DNA of 10,371 nt from Rhodospirillaceae bacterium (GTDB taxonomy: Bacteria; Pseudomonadota; Alphaproteobacteria; Rhodospirillales; Rhodospirillaceae), in assembly GCA_016937315.1 (NCBI GenBank), contig JAFGWD010000282.1, positions 1-10,371 of the forward strand, written 5' to 3'. Below the pieces are notes generated by a model. The model made no database searches and was not told where the DNA came from. It saw nothing but the letters and a program-made list of their open reading frames with translations. The position numbers were made by a program, and so were the translations under genes. Of the stretch, positions 6,211 to 10,371 are shown in pieces; position 1 is the first letter of the stretch, and each line of letters begins with the position of its first letter.

Positions 6211-7569
6211 CTACATGCGGGCGGAACCCGTCCCAAACTCAGGATAGGCTTCCATACCAAGCTCGGCCTTGTCCTGCCCCTGGAATTCTTCCTCGTCAGA
6301 AACCCGGATACCCACGGTGTATTTCAACACCGCCCAAGTCAACCCTGCGGCCACCAACGTAAAGGCACCCACGGCAAGGATGCCGACAATTTGCACCACA
6401 ATGTCACCGCCATCAAAGATGCCAACGCAGAGCGTGCCCCAAATGCCACCAACCAAGTGCACCGACAAAGCACCAACCACATCATCAATCTTCAGTTTGT
6501 CAAACAGCGGCACAGCCAACACAGCCAACATGCCACCAACGGCACCGATGATAATGGCATAGAGCGGGGTTGCGACGTCAGGACCGGCGGTGATCGCCAC
6601 AAGACCAGCCAAAGCACCGTTCAAGGACATTGACAGATCAACCTTTTTGAACAGGATCTGTGTGGTGAACATTGCGGCAACGATGCCAGCACACGCAGCA
6701 ATGTTGGTGTTGGCATAAACGTTGGCAATCGCCACCGCATCAGCTGCCGAGCCCAAGGCCAACTGAGAACCGCCGTTAAACCCGAACCAGCCGAACCACA
6801 GAATGAAGGTACCAAGGGTCGCTAGCGGCAGATTGGAACCTGGGAACGGATTGACACTGCCATCGGCGTTATACTTTCCCTTACGCGGGCCCAGCAGAAT
6901 CGCACCGGTCAATGCTGCCCAACCACCAACGGAGTGGACCAAAGTCGATCCGGCGAAATCTTTGAAGCCCATTTCGGACAACCAGCCGCCGCCCCACGCC
7001 CACGATCCAGCAATCGGGTAAATAATCGCGGTCAGAGCCATGGTGAAAACCATAAACGGCCACAACTTCATGCGCTCGGCCACGGTGCCGGAAACCACCG
7101 ATGCCGCAGTCGCCACAAACACCACCTGGAAGAACCAGTCAGACATCACGGCATAGCCGTTCTCAATAACCGGTTTGGCCAATTCAACGGTTTTTTCAGT
7201 CGCCGCCAACAGAGCCGCTTCGGCCGGAGATGGATCATAAAACAGCGTAAAGCTGCCCATGAAACCACCATCAACGCCGGTGTACATCAAGTTGTAGCCG
7301 ACCAAGTAGTACATGATACAGGCCGCCGCATAGAGCGCGATGTTCTTCAAGCAAATCGTGGCTGTATTCTTGGTGCGAACCAGACCGGCTTCCAGCATAG
7401 CAAAGCCAGCAGCCATCCACATCACCAAGGCACCATGGATCAGAAAGGAAAAGGTATTAAAAACGAACGCAGTCTCGGTCTCAACCTCAGCGTGCGCCGC
7501 GCCACTCGACGCGACCAAGCCGATAGCTGCCAAAACCGGGAGGACGGCAAGTGTTTTGCTGATCTTCAT
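6211..7569 (-). CDS. amtB: Ammonium transporter AmtB
   Basis: A 452-residue inner-membrane ammonium channel. The N-terminus carries a signal peptide (hydrophobic core, then AHA before Glu28), followed by about eleven membrane helices. The twin pore histidines are H212 in FAGSTLVHSVGGW and H371 in LSVHLVGGIWG. The conserved aspartate D204 lies eight residues before H212, like D160 in E. coli AmtB. The family motif WFGFNGGS is intact at 261-268. The cytoplasmic tail (GIRVSDEEEFQG) is the part that PII proteins contact. The start is ATG at 7569, preceded by GAGGAG. A TTG six codons upstream is open in frame but contains the ribosome site itself. The gene lies 14 bases behind glnK, in the classic glnK-amtB operon where GlnK blocks the channel when nitrogen is ample. 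Confidence 0.96.
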   Translation of the reverse strand: MKISKTLAVLPVLAAIGLVASSGAAHAEVETETAFVFNTFSFLIHGALVMWMAAGFAMLEAGLVRTKNTATICLKNIALYAAACIMYYLVGYNLMYTGVDGGFMGSFTLFYDPSPAEAALLAATEKTVELAKPVIENGYAVMSDWFFQVVFVATAASVVSGTVAERMKLWPFMVFTMALTAIIYPIAGSWAWGGGWLSEMGFKDFAGSTLVHSVGGWAALTGAILLGPRKGKYNADGSVNPFPGSNLPLATLGTFILWFGWFGFNGGSQLALGSAADAVAIANVYANTNIAACAGIVAAMFTTQILFKKVDLSMSLNGALAGLVAITAGPDVATPLYAIIIGAVGGMLAVLAVPLFDKLKIDDVVGALSVHLVGGIWGTLCVGIFDGGDIVVQIVGILAVGAFTLVAAGLTWAVLKYTVGIRVSDEEEFQGQDKAELGMEAYPEFGTGSARM

Positions 7570-7583
7570 TGCTAAGTTTCTCC

Positions 7584-7922
7584 TCAAAGCGCTTCGGCGT
7601 TGGTTTCGCCCGTGCGGATGCGGACAACCTTGGCAATATCGGTAATGAACACCTTTCCGTCGCCGATCTTGCCGGTTTTCGCGGTACTCACGATTGCATC
7701 GACCACTGTGTCAACCATGTCAGCGGGAACCGCGACTTCGATTTTCACCTTTGGCAGGAAATTCACAACATATTCAGCGCCGCGATAGATCTCGGTCTGA
7801 CCTTTTTGCCGACCGAATCCTTTGACCTCGGTCACCGTCAAGCCTTGGATCCCGAGCGGCGTCAGAGCCTCACGGACATCGTCCAACTTAAACGGTTTGA
7901 TGATCGCTGTGACGAGCTTCAT
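7584..7922 (-). CDS. glnK: Nitrogen regulatory protein PII (GlnK), operon copy
   Basis: A 112-residue PII signal protein, which forms trimers that bind ATP, ADP and 2-oxoglutarate. The T-loop (about 37-55) contains Tyr51 in EIYRGAEYVV, the site uridylylated by GlnD. The B-loop TGKIGDGK (83-90) and the C-terminal RIRTGE (101-106) are intact. The start is at 7922 with a strong ribosome site (GGAGGAG, AACGG, ATG). It lies 14 bases ahead of amtB, so its likely partner is that transporter. Expression is probably nitrogen-controlled through the sigma-54-like promoter at 8000-8015. It is 79% identical (89 of 112 by hand count) to the second PII protein encoded at 8489. In some relatives such an amtB-linked gene is called glnJ, and the GlnB/GlnK/GlnJ distinction cannot be settled from sequence alone. 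Confidence 0.96.
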   Translation of the reverse strand: MKLVTAIIKPFKLDDVREALTPLGIQGLTVTEVKGFGRQKGQTEIYRGAEYVVNFLPKVKIEVAVPADMVDTVVDAIVSTAKTGKIGDGKVFITDIAKVVRIRTGETNAEAL

Positions 7923-7999
7923 CCGTTCTCCTCCAAAATCCTATTGCAGCGGTGAGACCGCCTCCCTCGCACGAGCCCCTCGGCGCGTGATCACTCCAA

Positions 8000-8015
8000 T
8001 ACAAGCCGCGTGCCA
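8000..8015 (-). promoter_or_regulatory. Sigma-54-like promoter for glnK-amtB
   Basis: Read on the minus strand this is TGGCAC, five bases, TTGTA, preceded by AA and with G after the first box. It matches the -24/-12 consensus TGGCACG-N4-TTGCA except for T in place of C in the -12 element. Spacing is exact. Transcription would start near 7988, leaving a leader of about 65 bases. Nitrogen control by NtrC is established for glnK-amtB in many proteobacteria; here it is inferred. Confidence 0.7.
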
Positions 8016-8296
8016 TTTCCAGGAAAGAGACGAAAGAATATAATTATTGTTATTTTACAAGGAACTATATGTTGATCAATTAAAGACCAAAGGGGCGAGT
8101 GGACGGGTAGATTCGATTCTTGCACAAAATCAGATCAAGCTTTCGGACCAACGCCCTGTAACGCCAAGAATTTCCTTTTACAACAGACAAAAGGATCGCC
8201 GTACACCGCCGCAATGACAGAATAAATCTTTTGCGTATAAGGCACTAACGGGAAAATGACCCACGTTTTGGCCGCCAGATGCAAATGGATTAAATT

Positions 8297-8488
8297 TTAG
8301 GCATAATCCAACAGAGAGCACAAAACGGCGCCGAGATCCTCGATTACACGATAGTCAAAAGGATGCCCTGCCCCACAGATCAAGGAGACCGCGAGCACAC
8401 CGGTTAGGGTTGCCCCCCAGAATGCACTCCGCCCACGCAGGTCGCCAATATGGCAAACCGCCCGGTGAATATACGCATTCTGACCCCC
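8297..8488 (-). pseudogene. Degenerate open stretch after the second PII gene, possible amtB remnant
   Basis: Immediately after the TAA of the second PII gene the same frame stays open for 63 codons without a usual start codon. It contains a membrane-like stretch, FWGATLTGVLAVSLICGAG, followed by a more polar end that finishes in LLDYA. The segment GATLTGVLA resembles the GxxxTGxxA stretch in the last third of Amt transporters, with several identities to E. coli AmtB in that region. It lies where amtB would be expected after a PII gene. After the TAA the same frame is open again for about 50 codons (ending near 8144) with nothing I recognise. I rate this as a possible decayed second amtB. The similarity is short and may be chance. 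Confidence 0.25.
8404..8478 (-). CDS. Possible 24-codon small ORF after the second PII gene
   Basis: An ATG at 8478 lies ten bases after the PII stop, with a purine-rich AGGGGG five bases ahead of it. The product would start MRIFTGRFAILATCVGG: basic residues then a hydrophobic stretch, like the beginning of a signal peptide. The distance to the PII gene resembles the 14-base gap between glnK and amtB. It overlaps the 63-codon open stretch in another frame, which fits a frameshifted gene remnant. A real small protein or chance are both possible. Confidence 0.22.
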   Translation of the reverse strand: MRIFTGRFAILATCVGGVHSGGQP

Positions 8489-8827
8489 TTAGATGGCGTC
8501 GGCGTCAACTTCACCAGTACGGATACGCACCACTTTGGCAATTTCGGTCACGAAGATTTTTCCGTCACCAATCTTGCCGGTTTTCGCCGCTGTCGCGATG
8601 GTTTCGATCACGGTGTCCACCATCTCATCGGCGACCGCGATTTCAATCTTCACTTTCGGCAAAAAGCTGACCACGTACTCAGCCCCACGGTAAATTTCGG
8701 TCTGTCCCTTCTGACGACCGAACCCTTTAACCTCGCTGACCGTTAGCCCCTGCACACCAAGCGGCGTCAACGCCGCCCGCACATCTTCCAATTTGAATGG
8801 TTTGATAACCGCCGTTACCAGTTTCAT
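8489..8827 (-). CDS. glnK: Second nitrogen regulatory protein PII (GlnK/GlnB-type)
   Basis: A 112-residue PII protein with the same length and landmarks as the operon copy: T-loop with Tyr51 in an identical EIYRGAEYVV segment, B-loop TGKIGDGK and C-terminal RIRTGE. It differs at 23 positions by hand count, clustered at 66-80 and near the C-terminus, where partner or effector preference could differ. The start is ATG at 8827 after GGGAG with eight bases between. An in-frame start 12 codons earlier has no PII similarity. It lies 566 bases upstream of the other copy on the same strand and has its own promoter region. Unlike the other copy, it has no intact amtB behind it. In Rhodospirillales, multiple PII paralogues divide control of glutamine synthetase, nitrogenase switching and transport. 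Which role this one has is not visible. Confidence 0.95.
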   Translation of the reverse strand: MKLVTAVIKPFKLEDVRAALTPLGVQGLTVSEVKGFGRQKGQTEIYRGAEYVVSFLPKVKIEIAVADEMVDTVIETIATAAKTGKIGDGKIFVTEIAKVVRIRTGEVDADAI

Positions 8828-8884
8828 GTGTCGATCTCCCGCTTGTGCCCTTTGGGTGCACATTTTTTATGCGTGCCCAGCACA

Positions 8885-8900
8885 CACAAGACGCATGCCA
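8885..8900 (-). promoter_or_regulatory. Sigma-54-like promoter for the second PII gene
   Basis: On the minus strand the elements are TGGCAT, five bases (GCGTC), then TTGTG. Spacing is exact for sigma-54. The -24 box differs from TGGCAC by one base, and the -12 box has T in place of C, as in the promoter of the other PII gene. The start point would be near 8873, about 46 bases before the coding region. Confidence 0.5.
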
Positions 8901-8915
8901 AACACATTTCTCTTT

Positions 8916-8927
8916 GAAAGATCAGAT
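8916..8927. repeat. Direct repeat GAAAGATCAGAT, copy 1
   Basis: A 12-base sequence repeated exactly at 8955-8966, with 39 bases between the copy starts. This copy touches the downstream side of a perfect TATAAT on the minus strand (8926-8931). It is also part of a wider inverted repeat, AAAGAT-N8-ATCTTT (8917-8936). Confidence 0.55.
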
Positions 8928-8954
8928 TATATCTTTTGTTCCAATACGTCAGGG
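8926..8954 (-). promoter_or_regulatory. Weak sigma-70 promoter candidate for the second PII gene
   Basis: The minus strand contains a perfect TATAAT at 8931-8926. The hexamer 17 bases upstream (CCCTGA) is a poor -35, so an activator would be needed. The two copies of GAAAGATCAGAT lie against either end of this segment. A basal promoter in addition to the sigma-54 site would fit a PII gene with dual control. Confidence 0.35.
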
Positions 8955-8966
8955 GAAAGATCAGAT
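8955..8966. repeat. Direct repeat GAAAGATCAGAT, copy 2
   Basis: Exact second copy of the 12-base repeat. It lies just upstream of the position expected for the -35 box, where an activator would bind. A shortened relative (ATCAGATC) occurs at 8129-8136, upstream of the other PII promoter. Confidence 0.55.
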
Positions 8967-9086
8967 ATGTCACAGAACACCCCCCCCTAAGCCTGTTCAA
9001 AAAATAATCACGTCAAGGCGGATGACCTTGCAGAACCGCACAAAATCACACAATCACATGCCTACAGATGGGGCTTCGAACAAACG

Positions 9087-9117
9087 AAAACACCCAGCCA
9101 TACAGACTGGGTGTTTT
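9087..9117 (-). terminator. Rho-independent terminator after rpoH
   Basis: AAAACACCCAG pairs perfectly with CTGGGTGTTTT over 11 base pairs around a nine-base loop. On the minus strand the stem ends in four T's and a further T-rich stretch follows. It lies 24 bases past the rpoH stop. Confidence 0.88.
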
Positions 9118-9141
9118 GATGCTCAAAGTGTTTCAGAACGG

Positions 9142-10047
9142 TCAGGACAGAAACTGCGCGGCCTCTGGAGCATCGTGGCCCAAACGAGCCGATGCATCGC
9201 GGATCGCACGAGCAAGCTTGTCAAAAGCACGATTTTCAATCTGGCGAACCCGTTCGCGACTGATTCCATAGGACTTGCCAATATCTTCCAGAGTCATCGG
9301 CTCAGCCTGGAGACGACGCAAACGAATGATATTCGCTTCACGCGGATTCAAGTTCTCCATCGCATCAGCAATCAAACGCTGACCAAGGTCCGTTTCCTGG
9401 CGTGCGGACATCTCGGCTTCTTGACTGGGACGATGGTCCACCAGAAGCTCAATCCGCTCCATCCCACCGTCTTCGCCAACAGGCGCATTCAAGGTTGCAT
9501 CTGGCCGGGCAAGGCGGCGGTTCATACTGACCACCTCATGCTCTGGAACACCCAAATCGGTCGCGATTTTCGTCACATCGGCAGACGCCATGTCGCCTTC
9601 TTCATAGTGACCCAACGCAGCTTTGGCGCGACGCAGATTGAAAAACAGCTTTTTCTGTGCGGCAACGGTGCCAATTTTCACCATTGACCAGCTGTTCAGA
9701 ATGTATTCGTTGATCGCCGCCTTAATCCACCACATCGCATAGGTGGACAAGCGGAAGCCACGCTCTGGATCGAATTTTTTGACGGCACGCATCAAACCAA
9801 CATTGCCTTCGGAAATCAGATCCGCCACAGGCAAACCATAGTGCCGATAACCCATCGCGATTTTCGCAACAAGGCGTAAATGGCTGGTCACCAATTTGTG
9901 CGCGGCTTGGATATCGCCATGGCCGGAGAACCGGCGCGAAAGCATGTACTCCTCCTCCACAGGCAGAATCGGGAACGCCCGAATAGACCGCAGATAGGCC
10001 TGCAAACCACCTTCACTGGAAAGGACTGGAACACTGATCGTCGCCAT
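9142..10047 (-). CDS. rpoH: RNA polymerase heat-shock sigma factor RpoH (sigma-32)
   Basis: A 301-residue sigma-70-family protein that directs RNA polymerase to heat-shock promoters. The RpoH box, QKKLFFNLR at residues 131-139, separates it from the housekeeping sigma. Region 2 covers about residues 50-112 (LISEGNVGLMRAVKKFDPER and STYAMWWIKAAI). Region 4.2 has the helix-turn-helix MTLEDIGKSYGISRERVRQI at about 251-270. Length is typical. The start at 10047 follows a strong ribosome site (AAGGAG, eight bases, ATG). A nearer ATG out of frame sits between them. The gene is monocistronic, with a terminator directly behind. Alphaproteobacteria often carry two rpoH genes; I cannot tell which this is. 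The long gene-poor leader may take part in control. Confidence 0.96.
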   Translation of the reverse strand: MATISVPVLSSEGGLQAYLRSIRAFPILPVEEEYMLSRRFSGHGDIQAAHKLVTSHLRLVAKIAMGYRHYGLPVADLISEGNVGLMRAVKKFDPERGFRLSTYAMWWIKAAINEYILNSWSMVKIGTVAAQKKLFFNLRRAKAALGHYEEGDMASADVTKIATDLGVPEHEVVSMNRRLARPDATLNAPVGEDGGMERIELLVDHRPSQEAEMSARQETDLGQRLIADAMENLNPREANIIRLRRLQAEPMTLEDIGKSYGISRERVRQIENRAFDKLARAIRDASARLGHDAPEAAQFLS

Positions 10048-10114
10048 TGCATAGGCTCCTTAAATTACCAATCGGTTTGGAACGCTGATCGAACAGGGCA
10101 AAACCCCAAGGCCC

Positions 10115-10137
10115 CCACCTTCCCTAGTCAAGGGTGG
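10115..10137 (-). other. Hairpin in the rpoH leader
   Basis: The outer seven positions of this 23-base segment pair (CCACCTT with AAGGTGG-like bases, one G-T wobble) around a nine-base interior. It has no T-tract after it, so it is not a terminator. A leader structure or binding site is possible. Confidence 0.25.
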
Positions 10138-10162
10138 ACGAGGTTTTCCGACGCGAGCGGTC

Positions 10163-10207
10163 CTAAAAGCCGCAACGAAAACGAGCGATCGAAAAAGTCT
10201 GGATCAT
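10163..10207 (-). CDS. Possible 14-codon leader ORF upstream of rpoH
   Basis: ATG at 10207 is preceded by GGAGGA, one of the best ribosome sites in the window, four bases away. The product would be MIQTFSIARFRCGF, ending in TAG, 115 bases before rpoH. It is rich in Phe and Arg codons but has no run typical of amino-acid attenuators. If translated, it may be a regulatory leader. Chance cannot be excluded. Confidence 0.25.
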   Translation of the reverse strand: MIQTFSIARFRCGF

Positions 10208-10300
10208 CACATCCTCCATGGAGCAACATGAATTCCGGGTCGACCCGGCTGTCTCTGCACACCGGGTAGGTCGGCCTGAATGGGTAGCACCGACAAAACC

Positions 10301-10328
10301 AAGATACAGGAACACGCAGATCTTGCAA
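10301..10328 (-). promoter_or_regulatory. Weak promoter candidate far upstream of rpoH
   Basis: On the minus strand TTGCAA (10328-10323) is followed after 16 bases by TATCTT (10306-10301). Each is a moderate match to sigma-70 boxes. If used for rpoH it would give a leader of almost 250 bases containing the palindromes and the 14-codon ORF. Confidence 0.25.
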
Positions 10329-10371
10329 GCCCCCGTACCCAGCTTGGTTATGAGACCCACATCACACAAAC

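Larger units (their letters stand above)
7923..8488. other. Long intergenic region between the two PII genes
   Basis: This interval of 566 bases contains no convincing full gene. From low to high coordinates it holds the glnK ribosome site and leader, a sigma-54-like promoter (8000-8015), and an AT-rich block (about 8034-8090) that could favour bending by IHF. I found no clean IHF match. At 8297-8488 there is a gene-like open stretch just downstream of the second PII gene. I found no clear NtrC dyad and no strong terminator hairpin for that PII gene. Confidence 0.6.
8828..9141. other. Intergenic region between rpoH and the second PII gene
   Basis: This 314-base interval holds the rpoH terminator (9087-9117), a C8 run (8980-8987), two 12-base direct repeats, a candidate sigma-70 -10 box, a sigma-54-like promoter, and a small hairpin in the PII leader (TGTG/CACA and CCC/GGG, 8844-8862). 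The part from 8990 to 9086 contains only a short inverted repeat (CAAGG/CCTTG, about 9013-9030) and nothing else I can support. No coding region is convincing on either strand. Confidence 0.6.
10048..10371. other. Gene-poor region upstream of rpoH
   Basis: This interval of 324 bases runs to the window edge with no gene I can support. On the minus strand it contains a weak promoter candidate (10301-10328), a perfect 14-base palindrome CCGGGTCGACCCGG (10235-10248), a ten-base palindrome CTCCATGGAG (10214-10223), a possible 14-codon ORF and a seven-pair hairpin (10115-10137). An open frame of 68 codons (10163-10369) has no recognisable similarity and no clear ribosome site at its start. Confidence 0.5.

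Noticed and set aside
5503..6633. A 376-codon plus-strand ORF across the Crp-type gene and amtB
   Set aside because: It is antisense to two well-supported genes and its product has no recognisable domain and is rich in His, Asn and Thr, as expected for a shadow frame.
8016..8300. NtrC enhancer sites (GCAC-N7-GTGC type) upstream of glnK
   Set aside because: Only single half-sites such as TGCAC near 8121 were seen, with no proper dyad.
8844..8862. Hairpin in the leader of the second PII gene as a riboswitch or NtrC site
   Set aside because: The stem is short and bulged (TGTG/CACA plus CCC/GGG) and its arms do not form the NtrC dyad. It is likely incidental.
8845..9687. A 280-codon plus-strand ORF over rpoH
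   Set aside because: It is antisense to rpoH and has no domain or ribosome-site support.
10163..10369. A 68-codon minus-strand ORF upstream of rpoH as a gene
   Set aside because: No ribosome site at its start, no recognisable similarity, and many Cys and Arg residues. Only its last 14 codons, which have a good ribosome site, are kept as a weak candidate.

Overview
The window looks like a chromosomal housekeeping stretch from an alphaproteobacterium, probably in or near Rhodospirillales/Rhodospirillaceae. This rests on three things: the topA-rnr linkage with a lysine/alanine-rich topoisomerase tail, a PII gene directly in front of amtB, and a heat-shock sigma factor with a clear RpoH box. Base composition is moderately GC-rich and codon use looks uniform along the genes. 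I see no mobile element, CRISPR array, tRNA or rRNA.

Left part, plus strand (1-4306): the 3' end of topA overlaps rnr (ribonuclease R) by four bases. A secreted S41 (carboxy-terminal processing) protease follows, then rpmG (ribosomal protein L33), which has its own promoter and ends at a strong hairpin. That hairpin is symmetrical and also closes the converging minus-strand operon.

Middle part, minus strand (4305-6179): a small DUF423 membrane protein gene is translationally coupled to a stand-alone response-regulator receiver domain. Upstream is a Crp/Fnr-type regulator with an intact cyclic-nucleotide cassette and its own terminator. Its candidate promoter carries a G8 run in the spacer and a perfect palindrome at the start point.

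Nitrogen part, minus strand (6151-9000): glnK-amtB is an operon behind a sigma-54-like promoter. Upstream lies a second PII gene with its own sigma-54-like promoter. The two PII proteins are 79% identical by hand count. Just downstream of the second PII gene, where amtB would normally sit, is a 24-codon ORF with a ribosome binding site, overlapped by a 63-codon open frame with one membrane-like stretch. This may be the decayed remainder of a duplicated glnK-amtB unit.

Right end, minus strand (9087-10371): rpoH with its terminator, preceded by a 324-base gene-poor region that contains palindromes and a possible 14-codon leader ORF.

Most genes are conventional. The parts worth a second look are the regulatory intervals: the poly-G promoter spacer of the Crp-type gene, the repeat-bracketed promoter of the second PII gene, the degenerate stretch after that gene, and the rpoH leader. 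I found no strong evidence for a wholly new system.
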